Positions 23,562 to 32,552 of a stretch of DNA of 64,000 nt are shown piece after piece. This stretch comes from SVFI01 sp045535935. Its GTDB lineage: Bacteria; Bacillota; Clostridia; Lachnospirales; Lachnospiraceae. Where the stretch lies: NCBI GenBank assembly GCA_045535935.1, contig JAZSMO010000030.1, forward strand, positions 1 to 64,000, given 5' to 3'. Positions within the stretch are counted from its first letter, which is position 1; every line of letters starts with the position of its first letter. Under the pieces are notes generated by a model that saw only the letters and a list, made by a program, of their open reading frames with translations, was not told the origin of the DNA and did not search any database. The translations under genes were made by a program, and so were the position numbers.

Positions 23562-23858
23562 TTATAAAAAAATTAGATAAAGAAAGAGATAGAAGATATT
23601 TTTATTTTTTCGATGAAATTGCTAAGAATTATTAAAAGCTGAAAATCTTGTTAAGAACAGGATACAAAATCACCAAACTCGGAATAAAAAATAAACGACA
23701 CCATTTAAGCAAGCTTATGGTGTCGTTATTTTATTATTCCTCAAACATGTGGTGTTTTGTATCCTAACACAAGATTTTCAACTTCAAATAATTCTAAGCA
23801 AATTCAAGACTTAAAAATAAAAATATTTCTATCTCTTTCCATATAAATTTTCTTATAA
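23562..23858. repeat. Long imperfect inverted repeat (about 300 bp)
   Basis: Two arms of roughly 140 bp are clearly reverse-complementary with small gaps and mismatches around a 14-base loop (23704-23717). Matching blocks, read inward, include GAAAGAGATAGAA, ATATTTTTATTTTT, AGAATTATT, GAAAATCTTG, AGGATACAAAA, GGAATAA and ACGACACCA. Both ends carry TTATAA. No open reading frame is inside. It separates the convergent hydrolase and rsmG genes. It could be a MITE-like or decayed mobile element, or a highly structured transcript end. Confidence 0.8.
23693..23733. terminator. Bidirectional intrinsic terminator at the palindrome tip
   Basis: AACGACACCA and TGGTGTCGTT form a 10-bp stem, closed by the 14-base loop TTTAAGCAAGCTTA, with A-rich and T-rich flanks on the two sides. 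It can terminate both the hydrolase and rsmG transcripts. Confidence 0.8.
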
Positions 23859-23886
23859 ATATTATCACATACATCAATACATATAT

Positions 23887-24618
23887 TTATAATGGCTCCT
23901 TAGATGGTAACCCAGCCTTACGAGGATATTTCTTTGGAGTTTGTTTTTCTTTTGAGATAATGTATATATTTCTATATATGTCTGATTCCGGTAAAGTAAA
24001 ATCTATCTGTCTGTCAACTTTACCACCCAGTATAGAAATTGCCTTCTCGGCCTGCACAGATTCCTCACTGATTTTTTCTGACTTATAAGAAACAAAGTCT
24101 CCGCCTATTTTCACATACGGAAGGCAATATTCGGAAAGTGTCGATAGATTGGCAACAGCTCTGGATACACAAAGATCATATTTTTCTCTTAATAAATTTG
24201 GTTTTGCATAATCCTCTGCGCGGCCGTGATAAGTCTCACAGTTAGCAAGTGCTAACTTTTCTATTACCGTATCAAGAAATTTAATTCTTTTATTTAAGGA
24301 GTCGAGCAACGTCACATGGATATTCGGAAAAGCAATCTTAATCGGAATACCCGGAAACCCTGCACCGGTACCGATATCAATCAATGAAAGATTTTCTTTT
24401 TCCAAAAATTTTCTGTCATATGCCTTCACGATAGAAAGACTGTCCAAAAAATGTTTCTTACATACTTCATCAAAATCAGTGATTGCAGTAAGATTCATAA
24501 AGGAATTCCATTCCACCAACAGATCGTAATAATCTGAAAACTGCTGAATCTGTTTTTCACTTAACTCTGAATCCCATTGTTTTAAATCTGAAATAAATAC
24601 ATCAAAATTATGGCTCAT
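23887..24618 (-). CDS. rsmG: 16S rRNA (guanine527-N7)-methyltransferase RsmG
   Basis: A 243-residue SAM-dependent methyltransferase acting on 16S rRNA of the small subunit. LSLIDIGTGAGFPGIPIKIAFP is the SAM-binding motif I, and VTLLDSLNKRIKFLDTVIEKL follows in normal register. YDLCVSRAVANLSTL is the family's R-A-V-A motif. The internal ATG at 24618 is chosen because CGGGGAGAAATT precedes it. It is the last gene of the mnmE-mnmG-rsmG run. Confidence 0.94.
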   Translation of the reverse strand: MSHNFDVFISDLKQWDSELSEKQIQQFSDYYDLLVEWNSFMNLTAITDFDEVCKKHFLDSLSIVKAYDRKFLEKENLSLIDIGTGAGFPGIPIKIAFPNIHVTLLDSLNKRIKFLDTVIEKLALANCETYHGRAEDYAKPNLLREKYDLCVSRAVANLSTLSEYCLPYVKIGGDFVSYKSEKISEESVQAEKAISILGGKVDRQIDFTLPESDIYRNIYIISKEKQTPKKYPRKAGLPSKEPL

Positions 24619-24648
24619 AATTTCTCCCCGAAGTTTTAAAAACATATA

Positions 24649-26580
24649 TTACTTATTCTTGTAATAAGTCTCTAAGTAGATAAGAAGTACGGATATATCC
24701 GCCGGAGAAACTCCGGAAATCCGAGAAGCCTGTCCGACAGAAAGCGGACGATATTTTTCCAGCTTTTGTCTCGCTTCCAAACGCAGACTATTTACATCAT
24801 CATAACAAATATCTTCCGGTATTTTCTTATTTTCAATTTTCTTAAATTGTTCTACCTGTTTTTGCTGACGCTTGATATAACCATCATATTTAATATTGAT
24901 ATTTACCTGCTCAATGACATCTGAAGAAAGAGATGGTCTTTCATCATCAATTTCTGCAAGCATCTCATACGTCAGTTCAGGACGACACATAAGCTCTGCC
25001 ATCGTTGTTCCTGTTTTTAGAGGAGCACTGTCATGTGCGGCAAGAAATTCCTGCGTCCGTTTGTTTGCACCAACTTTAAAAAGTTGCAGGCGGCTAACTT
25101 CTTCATTAATCAGTTTTTCTTTCTCAATGACATAATCATATTCCTGCTGTGAGATAAGTCCTGCTTCATATCCCAATTTACGCAGACGTAAATCCGCATT
25201 ATCCTGACGAAGCAAAAGCCGGTACTCGGATCTGGATGTCATCATACGATATGGTTCCCGGTTATCTTTTGTCACAAGATCATCAATCAGAACACCGATA
25301 TATCCTTCACTTCGATCAATGACAATCGGATCCTTTTTCTGAATATATCTTGCTGCATTAATTCCGGCAATAAGTCCCTGAACTGCTGCTTCCTCGTATC
25401 CGCTGCTTCCGTTAAACTGTCCGCCAGAGTAAAGTCCGTCAAATTTTTTGAAAGCAAGAGAAGGATAAAGCTGATCCGGTTTGATGCAATCATACTCAAT
25501 CGCATAAGCATTTCTTACAATTTTACAATTCTCAAGTCCCGGTACAGTACGGTACATTTTAATCTGAACATCTTCCGGTAAGGAAGAAGACATACCACCG
25601 ACATACATCTCGTTAGTATTAAGACCTTCCGGTTCGATAAATACCTGATGACGGTTTTTGTCCGCAAATTTTACAACCTTATCTTCAATGGAAGGACAGT
25701 ATCTCGGACCTGTTCCTTCTATAATTCCTGCATAAATCGGAGAACGGTCCAAATTTGCCCGGATAATTTCATGGGTCTCTTCATTGGTATAAGTCAGCCA
25801 GCATGAAATCTGTTCTTTTTGAATTTCTTCCGGATCTGTGGAAAAAGAAAAAGGTACCACTCTCTCATCACCGGTCTGTTCTTCCATCTTTGAAAAATCA
25901 ATGGAACGCTTATCCATTCTGGCCGGTGTACCTGTTTTGAATCTCTGCATTTCAATTCCGTAAGATTTCAAGGAATCGGTCAGACCGGTCGCAGCCTGAA
26001 GACCGTTCGGTCCGGTGTAAGTGATGGATTCACCGCAAAGACATCTGGCATTTAAATAAGTTCCGGTACAAAGAACAACTGCTTTACATTTATAAATACC
26101 ACCATTGTAAATCTTGACGCCTGTTATGACATATTTCTCGGAAGATTCATCATAATCCGCCAAAAGCTCTGTTACTTCTGCCTGTTTAATTGTCAAATGA
26201 TCGGTATTTTCCAAAACACGTCTCATTTCCATCGTGTAACTTTGTTTATCCGCCTGGGCACGAAGGGAGTGAACCGCAGGTCCTTTTGATACATTGAGCA
26301 TCTTTGATTGAATAAAAGTTTTATCAATCACTTTTCCCATTTCGCCGCCCATGGCATCCAATTCTCTTACCAAATGACCTTTACTGGATCCGCCGATATT
26401 CGGATTGCAAGGCATAAGCGCGATGCTATCGACACTTACCGTAAAAATAACTGTCTCAAGTCCGTTTCTCGCACATGCAAGTGCAGCTTCACAACCTGCA
26501 TGACCGGCTCCGATAATACACACATCAACTTCTTCTCTGATATCAGATAATTTTATATCAGACATATCTTTATCCTCCAT
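24649..26580 (-). CDS. mnmG: tRNA uridine-5-carboxymethylaminomethyl modification enzyme MnmG (GidA)
   Basis: A 643-residue FAD-binding partner of MnmE that modifies the wobble uridine of several tRNAs. The dinucleotide-binding motif CIIGAGHAGCEAALA is at the N-terminus, PCNPNIGGSSKGHLVRELDA is a signature block, and GLYSGGQFNGSSGYEEAAVQG lies further on. The C-terminal MnmE/tRNA-interacting domain ends with SVGQASRISGVSPADISVLLIYLE. Full length; encoded 15 bp after mnmE. Confidence 0.96.
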   Translation of the reverse strand: MEDKDMSDIKLSDIREEVDVCIIGAGHAGCEAALACARNGLETVIFTVSVDSIALMPCNPNIGGSSKGHLVRELDAMGGEMGKVIDKTFIQSKMLNVSKGPAVHSLRAQADKQSYTMEMRRVLENTDHLTIKQAEVTELLADYDESSEKYVITGVKIYNGGIYKCKAVVLCTGTYLNARCLCGESITYTGPNGLQAATGLTDSLKSYGIEMQRFKTGTPARMDKRSIDFSKMEEQTGDERVVPFSFSTDPEEIQKEQISCWLTYTNEETHEIIRANLDRSPIYAGIIEGTGPRYCPSIEDKVVKFADKNRHQVFIEPEGLNTNEMYVGGMSSSLPEDVQIKMYRTVPGLENCKIVRNAYAIEYDCIKPDQLYPSLAFKKFDGLYSGGQFNGSSGYEEAAVQGLIAGINAARYIQKKDPIVIDRSEGYIGVLIDDLVTKDNREPYRMMTSRSEYRLLLRQDNADLRLRKLGYEAGLISQQEYDYVIEKEKLINEEVSRLQLFKVGANKRTQEFLAAHDSAPLKTGTTMAELMCRPELTYEMLAEIDDERPSLSSDVIEQVNINIKYDGYIKRQQKQVEQFKKIENKKIPEDICYDDVNSLRLEARQKLEKYRPLSVGQASRISGVSPADISVLLIYLETYYKNK

Positions 26581-26595
26581 ATAAAACAGTTCACT

Positions 26596-27990
26596 TTATT
26601 TACCCATACAGAATTTTGAGAAAATTTCCTGTACAAGATCATCCTCCACTTCTTCACCAATAATAAGACCAAGTGAAGTATAAGCATTCATCAAATCGAT
26701 GGAATAAAAATCCTCCGGCATTTCATCCATGAGACTTTGTTTTACAAGCTCCAGTGAATTTTTTGTGTCATATAAATATTCTTTTTGTCTGAGATTTGTA
26801 ATATAAATCTCATCTTCCAAAGAAAGATTACCTTGGAAAAACATTTCTTTTATTGTTTTCTCAAACTCATCGATTCCGACATTTTCTTTCGTGGAAGTTT
26901 TAATTATACGACATATATTTTCGTTACCTTGTGCTAACTTTTTATTAATAGAAACTTCATCTGTCACAGTGGAAAGGTCCGATTTATTCAAAAGAACAAT
27001 TGTCTTTTTATCCCGGATTAAACCTAAAATTTCATCATCGGAATCATCCAGAGGAACAGAAGAATCTACAACATATACAATTAAATCTGCATCCTTTGCA
27101 AAATCCTTTGCACGGTCTACTCCTATTTTTTCGACTTTATCTTCTGTTTGATGGATACCCGCCGTATCAATCAGATTAAGAGAAATTCCATGTAGAGTAA
27201 TTGTCTCTTTTAACACATCTCTCGTCGTTCCTGCTACATCCGTAACAATTGCTTTTTCTTCTCCGACAAGTCGATTTAAAAGGGAAGATTTACCTGCATT
27301 CGGCTTTCCTACAATTACCGTATTGATTCCGTTTTTAAGTAAAACGCCGTTTTCCGATTGCTCAAGCAAATGATCTACTTCCTTCAAAACTTCTTCTGTC
27401 ACCTGGCCGAGTCTTTCATAAAAACCATCCAGACTGATATGTTCCGGATCATCAATTGCAGATTCTATAAAAGCGATTTCATAAATAATTTTTTCACGGA
27501 GCTGCTTTACTTTATCATAAACAACTCCCTTTAGCTGCTTTGCGGAACTTTTTAAAGCATAATCACTCTTTGCTTCAATTAAATCCATAATCGCTTCCGC
27601 TTTTGTCAGATCAATCCTTCCATTTAAAAACGCTCTCTTTGTAAATTCACCGGGCATAGCAAGTCTTGCTCCGTGTAAAATAACAAGTTCAAGAATTCGT
27701 TTTGTAACAAGAATTCCACCATGACAATTAATTTCCACGACATCTTCCATCGTAAAACTTTTCGGAGCTTTCATGACAGAAACCATAACCTCATCGATCA
27801 TTTCATCTTTTTCATAAATAAAACCATAATGAATCGTATGAGATTTCACATTTTTTAAAATATGTTTTCCTGATTTAGAAACAAAAACAGAATCTACTAC
27901 ATTGACAGCCTCTTCTCCGCTGACACGTATAATACTGATTCCCGAATTTGAAAGAGCAGTCGCAACTGCAGCAATAGTATCGCTTTTCAT
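26596..27990 (-). CDS. mnmE: tRNA modification GTPase MnmE (TrmE)
   Basis: A 464-residue dimeric GTPase that works with MnmG on wobble uridines. It has an N-terminal formyl-THF binding domain (SDTIAAVATALSNSGISIIRVSG) and a G domain with VGKPNAGKSSLLN (G1), IDTAG (G3) and LLNKSDL (G4). The C-terminal CMGK provides the cysteine of the C-x-G-K motif. The ATG at 27990 follows AGGGAGATTTTT. An intrinsic terminator or attenuator lies between jag and this gene. Confidence 0.95.
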   Translation of the reverse strand: MKSDTIAAVATALSNSGISIIRVSGEEAVNVVDSVFVSKSGKHILKNVKSHTIHYGFIYEKDEMIDEVMVSVMKAPKSFTMEDVVEINCHGGILVTKRILELVILHGARLAMPGEFTKRAFLNGRIDLTKAEAIMDLIEAKSDYALKSSAKQLKGVVYDKVKQLREKIIYEIAFIESAIDDPEHISLDGFYERLGQVTEEVLKEVDHLLEQSENGVLLKNGINTVIVGKPNAGKSSLLNRLVGEEKAIVTDVAGTTRDVLKETITLHGISLNLIDTAGIHQTEDKVEKIGVDRAKDFAKDADLIVYVVDSSVPLDDSDDEILGLIRDKKTIVLLNKSDLSTVTDEVSINKKLAQGNENICRIIKTSTKENVGIDEFEKTIKEMFFQGNLSLEDEIYITNLRQKEYLYDTKNSLELVKQSLMDEMPEDFYSIDLMNAYTSLGLIIGEEVEDDLVQEIFSKFCMGK

Positions 27991-28012
27991 AAAAATCTCC
28001 CTGTCAAAATAA

Positions 28013-28060
28013 AAAGACTGCAAGAGGGAAATGCAGTACCTTTCACCTATTGCAGTCTTA
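28013..28060 (-). terminator. Terminator between jag and mnmE
   Basis: On the minus strand AAGACTGCAA pairs with TTGCAGTCTT over 10 bp, closed by a 26-base loop, then TTTATTTT follows. It lies 23 bases before the mnmE start codon, so it either ends the rpmH-to-jag transcript or acts as an attenuator for the modification genes. Confidence 0.7.
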
Positions 28061-28091
28061 TTATATCAATATTTCATTGTATTTCAAACAA

Positions 28092-28724
28092 TTATCTCTT
28101 TAATGTTACAACAACTCTTCTGTAAGGTTCTTCTCCTTCACTATGTGTTGTCACATACTTATCATTCTGAAGTGCAGAATGAATGATTCTTCTCTCATAA
28201 GGATTCATCGGCTCAAGAGATACAGATCTTTTTGTTCTCTTTACTTTGAAAGAAATATTCTTTGCAAGATTTTCTAATGTATCTTTTCTTCTTTGTCTGT
28301 AATTTTCTGTATCTACTTTTACACGGATGTAATCGCTTTCTCCCTTATTCACTACAAGAGATGTAAGGTACTGAAGAGAATCCAGTGTCTGTCCTCTTTT
28401 ACCAATCAAAATACCCATGTCATCACCGGAAAGATCAATATCCAGTGTATTTTCTACATCATCATATTTTACATCAATCACAACTGCAAGATTCATAGAT
28501 TTAAATACATCAGATAAGAAATCTTTTGCTTTATCGTCTGCTTTTGCAGCTTCCTCTTTTACTCTGACATTGATGACAGCAGGTTTTGCATTAAATCCTA
28601 AAAATCCGGCAGAACCTTCTTCTAAAACTTCATATTCGAGTTTATCACTTGTTACTTCTAGTTTCTGACATGCTTCTGTAATTGCATCATCCACAGTTTT
28701 AGCGGAAACTTTTATAAATTCCAT
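28092..28724 (-). CDS. jag: RNA-binding protein Jag/KhpB (SpoIIIJ-associated)
   Basis: This 210-residue protein shows the three-part Jag layout. It has an N-terminal Jag_N domain (MEFIKVSAKTVDDAITEACQ), a KH domain with GKRGQTLDSLQYLTSLVVN near residue 115, and an R3H domain with NPYERRIIHSALQNDKYVTTHSEGEEPYRRVVV at the C-terminus. It is an RNA-binding regulator linked to cell-wall growth in relatives. It lies 11 bp downstream of yidC. Confidence 0.94.
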   Translation of the reverse strand: MEFIKVSAKTVDDAITEACQKLEVTSDKLEYEVLEEGSAGFLGFNAKPAVINVRVKEEAAKADDKAKDFLSDVFKSMNLAVVIDVKYDDVENTLDIDLSGDDMGILIGKRGQTLDSLQYLTSLVVNKGESDYIRVKVDTENYRQRRKDTLENLAKNISFKVKRTKRSVSLEPMNPYERRIIHSALQNDKYVTTHSEGEEPYRRVVVTLKR

Positions 28725-28735
28725 CTTAGTCCCTC

Positions 28736-30022
28736 CTATTTTGTATTTCTCTCATTATAATCACGAACCATATTTGCTTTTGCAGCAAGACTTCCCTTCT
28801 TTGCGGAAGTATTTCTTGCCTTTTCAATCAATTCTTCTTTTTCCTTCTGACTCATATTAGATCTGGATGAAATATTCTTTGTACTTGTATGAGCAGCACT
28901 GTTTACAGTAGAAGCAGCAACATTATTTTTATTTTTCTTTCTCTCTTCTTCTGCTTTCTCCATATTTTTACGGACAACTTCATCAAAATCGATTTTATCA
29001 ATATGACGATTTACAATTACCTGCTGAATACTTCTTACAACAGAACCTGCAATCCAGTAAATACCCATACCTGTCGGCAATGTAAAACAAAAGAAAGCTG
29101 ACATGATAGGCATTGTCATATTCATTGTTTTCATACTCTGCATCATAGCATCTGCAGTTTCACTTCCGGATCCGCCTTTATTCTCCTGCTGAGGCATAAG
29201 TTTTACATTTAAATACTGGGTCAAAGCTGCAAGAATAGGAACCATAAGTGCACCGATAACAAGACCGTAAGAACCTGCTTTAAATGCATCACTCACAATA
29301 TATGAAGGAGAGTTTGCAATATTTAATCCTAAAAAGTTGTTGTACTCACTTAATGTATTGTAAGTACTCTGCACAGTATCTGCAATGGAAGGAAATTCTG
29401 TTTTCAATGACATCCATTCCGCTGTGGAAGCTTTGTTTAATACATCAATAAACGTATTTTTCATAAATTCGCTTCCGGAAACAAAATTTCCGTCATTAAA
29501 TTGAGATGAATAAGTAGCTGCATTTCTGAATGTCTGTAAAAATTCTGAAGCACCATCCATAGAAATCAATTTATCTACTACAACCATAAATGTATTTTTT
29601 ACACTTGTAACATAGGCCGGGAAATTATAGATAACCTGGTAAAGTGCTAACAAAATAGGAAACTGGATCAATAACTGTACACAGCTTCCGGATGGAGAAA
29701 CACCGTATTTTTTATATACTGCCTGTGTTTCTTCATTCATTTTCATCATAGAATCGTTGTCACGTCTGTCTTTATATTTCTTTTGAATCGCCTGAAGTTC
29801 CGGATTCATCTTGGCAGACAATTTTGAAAATTTCTGCTGCTTGATTGTAAGCGGTAACATACAAAGATTAACTACAATCGTAAAAATGATAATAGCAAGA
29901 CCTATACTCGGAAGTCCTACTTTTTCCAATAACATAAAAATTGCATTCATCACATATCCGAGCAGTGTTGCCACAGGACCTATGATAAATGTATCACTTT
30001 GAGTTAATAACATACCTGTCAA
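28736..30022 (-). CDS. yidC: Membrane protein insertase YidC (SpoIIIJ/Oxa1 family)
   Basis: A 428-residue insertase for inner-membrane proteins. GLAIIIFTIVVNLCMLPLTIKQQKFSKLSAKMNPELQ is the family core, and IYWIAGSVVRSIQQVIVNR the last conserved helix. The region between helices 2 and 3 is expanded by about 100 residues. No lipoprotein box is visible. The start is a TTG (30022), placed 8 bases after AGGAGG; an ATG three codons later is 17 bases away. The C-terminal tail is highly charged, as needed for ribosome binding. Confidence 0.94.
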   Translation of the reverse strand: MTGMLLTQSDTFIIGPVATLLGYVMNAIFMLLEKVGLPSIGLAIIIFTIVVNLCMLPLTIKQQKFSKLSAKMNPELQAIQKKYKDRRDNDSMMKMNEETQAVYKKYGVSPSGSCVQLLIQFPILLALYQVIYNFPAYVTSVKNTFMVVVDKLISMDGASEFLQTFRNAATYSSQFNDGNFVSGSEFMKNTFIDVLNKASTAEWMSLKTEFPSIADTVQSTYNTLSEYNNFLGLNIANSPSYIVSDAFKAGSYGLVIGALMVPILAALTQYLNVKLMPQQENKGGSGSETADAMMQSMKTMNMTMPIMSAFFCFTLPTGMGIYWIAGSVVRSIQQVIVNRHIDKIDFDEVVRKNMEKAEEERKKNKNNVAASTVNSAAHTSTKNISSRSNMSQKEKEELIEKARNTSAKKGSLAAKANMVRDYNERNTK

Positions 30023-30048
30023 ATTAAGTTCCTCCTATTTGACTATAT

Positions 30049-30258
30049 TTACGGTACCGGATCGTACCCACCCTTTGAAAAAGGATTACATCTTAATATT
30101 CTCCAAAAAGCAAGTAAGCCGCCTTTCAAAGCGCCATACTTTTCAATCGCCTCAAGTCCATACTGCGAACAGGATGGAAAATAAGGACATTTTGTGCTTT
30201 TCAGTGGAGAAATATATTTTCTATAAAATTTAATGATTGCAATGAATATTTTCTTCAT
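30049..30258 (-). CDS. yidD: Membrane protein insertion efficiency factor YidD
   Basis: A 69-residue protein with FYRKYISPLKSTKCPYFPSCSQYGLEAIEKYG and WRILRCNPFSKGGYDPVP, the invariant features including three cysteines. It starts 1 bp after the rnpA stop and precedes yidC, the standard order. The protein assists YidC-dependent insertion at the membrane's inner face. Confidence 0.94.
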   Translation of the reverse strand: MKKIFIAIIKFYRKYISPLKSTKCPYFPSCSQYGLEAIEKYGALKGGLLAFWRILRCNPFSKGGYDPVP

Positions 30259-30259
30259 A

Positions 30260-30619
30260 TCAATTTTCTAAATTTTCTTCAATGGATTTTATAATACCAT
30301 GAAGTTTCGAAAGATGTAAAAATGCACTTTCTGCTTCCTTATAAGAAGCATCCTTTGCATTCGGGCGTGCAATGACTACTATATTTAAACCACTATTAAA
30401 TATATGTTCATGTAGTCTGTAAATTTCGCGGACAATTCTGCACAAATGATGTCTTACCACACTATTGCCCACTTTTTTACTGACAGAAATTCCAACATAA
30501 TTTTTATCCTGATTATTTTCTAACACATACATAATAAAATATTTATTGGCATAGGATTTTCCGTTCCTATAAACGTGTTGGAAATCTCTGTTTTTTTTCA
30601 GTGATTCTGAAAATTTCAT
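30260..30619 (-). CDS. rnpA: Ribonuclease P protein component
   Basis: This 119-residue basic protein binds RNase P RNA and helps cut the 5' leader from pre-tRNAs. It has the FSESLKKNRDFQHVYRNGKSYAN opening and VGISVSKKVGNSVVRHHLCRIVREIYRLHE. The usual RNR motif (R-N-R-x-K-R) reads R-H-H-L-C-R here, a notable departure. Position between rpmH and yidD supports the call. Confidence 0.93.
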   Translation of the reverse strand: MKFSESLKKNRDFQHVYRNGKSYANKYFIMYVLENNQDKNYVGISVSKKVGNSVVRHHLCRIVREIYRLHEHIFNSGLNIVVIARPNAKDASYKEAESAFLHLSKLHGIIKSIEENLEN

Positions 30620-30636
30620 AAATTCTCCTTTTCAGA

Positions 30637-30664
30637 GAAAAATAGGCCACATAAATGCGGCCTA
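30637..30664 (-). terminator. Hairpin between rpmH and rnpA overlapping the rpmH stop
   Basis: TAGGCCGC and GTGGCCTA on the minus strand form an 8-bp stem with loop ATTTAT, followed by TTTTTC. The stem begins with the TAG stop codon of rpmH. It probably terminates part of the transcripts, giving more rpmH than rnpA mRNA. Confidence 0.75.
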
Positions 30665-30796
30665 AGCTGATAATCTCTTTCTTCCTTTTGCTCTTCTGGC
30701 AGCTAAAACTTTTCTTCCGCCTGCAGAACTCATTCTTGCTCTGAAACCATGAACTTTAGATCTCTGTCTTTTCTTTGGCTGAAATGTCATTTTCAT
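30662..30796 (-). CDS. rpmH: 50S ribosomal protein L34
   Basis: A 44-residue, very basic ribosomal protein starting MKMTFQPKKRQRSKVHGF and ending RRAKGRKRLSA. The sequence is characteristic across bacteria. AGGAGGTG lies upstream of the ATG. It is the first gene of the leftward operon next to the origin and has a strong promoter at 30841-30869. Confidence 0.97.
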   Translation of the reverse strand: MKMTFQPKKRQRSKVHGFRARMSSAGGRKVLAARRAKGRKRLSA

Positions 30797-30840
30797 TGTG
30801 AGATACACCTCCTTTAACTCGGTTAGAAAATATCGTTCTG

Positions 30841-30869
30841 ATTATATAGGAAATAAGCCTTTCCGTCAA
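30841..30869 (-). promoter_or_regulatory. Promoter of the rpmH operon
   Basis: TTGACG, a 17-bp spacer and TATAAT on the minus strand: a strong sigma-A promoter that fits a ribosomal protein gene. The leader of about 40 nt carries the rpmH ribosome-binding site. Confidence 0.85.
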
Positions 30870-31199
30870 GTAAATAAATTTGTAAAATTTTTTTAAAATT
30901 TTTTTTATCTACATATTGTTTCTCTTCCTTATATATAAACACAACATATAGATCGTCCTAATTTACATAAATTTATAAACAAAATGTTTAAAAGTTGTGG
31001 ATAACCTTTATAAAATAAACATTATTTTCCATAAAATCAATATTTATCACTGTTTTTTTGTCTAAAAAGTTATCAACATTTTTCATATAAATTTACATAA
31101 AAAAATTTTTAAAAATAATTTTTTCAGTGATTTCTGTTATTTGATATTTTTTTTTATTTCGTTTATTATATAAATTACGTAATTATGGAGGTTAATGCA
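30870..31199. other. Origin region upstream of dnaA (oriC part 1)
   Basis: This 330-bp noncoding stretch is extremely AT-rich with long A and T runs. It holds a perfect DnaA box, TTATCCACA, on the minus strand at 30996-31004 and a one-mismatch box, TTATCAACA, at 31070-31078. It sits between the divergent rpmH and dnaA genes, at the point where gene orientation flips. The dnaA ribosome-binding site GGAGG is at its right end. Limits of the true origin are inferred. Confidence 0.8.
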
Positions 31200-32552
31200 A
31201 TGCACGAAATAGGACAAAACTGGGAAGAAATTAAAATGACAATCAAGAAAGAGTACGATCTTTCCGACATTTCATTTAATACATGGATTGCCCCTCTCAA
31301 ATTTTATGATGTAGAGGACAATACGGTTAAAATTGTGATTCCTTCCGATAAAGCCCACGCTGTCAGTTATATTTCTTCAAAATATAAAAACTATTTTCAG
31401 GTATCTGTTTCCGAAATGTTCAATGAAGAATATAATATTTCTTTCCTATTAGAAAAAGATCTTGATTCTAACAAGGAAAAAGAAGAAGAAAATTATATAT
31501 ACAATATTAACAGTGCAAAAGCAAATTTAAATGCAAAATATAATTTTGACACCTTTGTAGTAGGAAGCAACAATAAATTTGCCCACTCCGCAGCACTGGC
31601 TGTCGCAGAATCTCCCGGAGAAGTATATAATCCTCTTTTCCTGTACGGAGGAGCAGGACTTGGAAAAACTCATTTAATGCATTCCATCGGACATTTTATT
31701 TTGGAACAAAATTCCGAAATGAAAGTTTTATATGTAAATTCCGAACAGTTTACCAATGAAGTAATTGAGTCAATCCGTTCCGGTAATGCTGCATCCATGA
31801 CCAATCTTCGAGAAAAATATCGTACCATTGATGTTCTTCTTCTCGATGATGTACAGTTTATTATAGGAAAAGAAAGTACCCAGGAAGAGTTTTTCCACAC
31901 CTTCAATGCATTACATACATCCGGAAAACAAATTATTTTATCTTCCGATAAACCTCCGAAAGAAATGGAAATTTTAGATGAGCGTTTCCGTTCCAGATTT
32001 GAATGGGGTCTTATTGCAGATATACAGGCTCCGGATTATGAAACGAGAATGGCTATCCTTAAAAAGAATATTTACAATTACGGAATTGAAATTGATGAAG
32101 AAATACTGAAATATATAGCTACCAATATTAAATCAAACATCCGGGAACTGGAGGGAGCCCTTCGTAAAGTAATAGCCAATTCAAAACTGAACAATATGGA
32201 ACTTTCCATGGCTCTTGCGGAAGATGCTTTAAAAGATATTATTTATCCGGAAGCTCCAAAAGAAGTAACACCGGACCTTATTATGAATGTAGTTGCAGAA
32301 CATTTCGGTGTCGCTGCTTCTGACATTACTTCATCAAAGAGAAATTCCGAATTTGTTCTTCCGAGACAGATATTTATGTACCTTTGCAGAGAACTGATAG
32401 ATATACCTTTTAAATCTATCGGTAATATTCTCGGAAAGAAAGACCACTCCACCGTTATGCACGGTGTAGATAAAATAAAGAAAGAAATAAAAACAAATGA
32501 TGATTTAAAAAATAAGATTGACATCATCAATAAAAAAATTAATCCGGTTTAA
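31200..32552 (+). CDS. dnaA: Chromosomal replication initiator protein DnaA
   Basis: A 450-residue initiator that binds DnaA boxes and melts the origin. Domain I is N-terminal. The AAA+ core has LYGGAGLGKTHLMHSIG (Walker A) and VLLLDDVQFI (Walker B). Domain IV has KSIGNILGKKDHSTVMHGVDKI, the DnaA-box reading signature. The ATG at 31200 is preferred because GGAGG lies 8 bases upstream; an earlier ATG at 31185 overlaps that site. Confidence 0.97.
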   Translation: MHEIGQNWEEIKMTIKKEYDLSDISFNTWIAPLKFYDVEDNTVKIVIPSDKAHAVSYISSKYKNYFQVSVSEMFNEEYNISFLLEKDLDSNKEKEEENYIYNINSAKANLNAKYNFDTFVVGSNNKFAHSAALAVAESPGEVYNPLFLYGGAGLGKTHLMHSIGHFILEQNSEMKVLYVNSEQFTNEVIESIRSGNAASMTNLREKYRTIDVLLLDDVQFIIGKESTQEEFFHTFNALHTSGKQIILSSDKPPKEMEILDERFRSRFEWGLIADIQAPDYETRMAILKKNIYNYGIEIDEEILKYIATNIKSNIRELEGALRKVIANSKLNNMELSMALAEDALKDIIYPEAPKEVTPDLIMNVVAEHFGVAASDITSSKRNSEFVLPRQIFMYLCRELIDIPFKSIGNILGKKDHSTVMHGVDKIKKEIKTNDDLKNKIDIINKKINPV

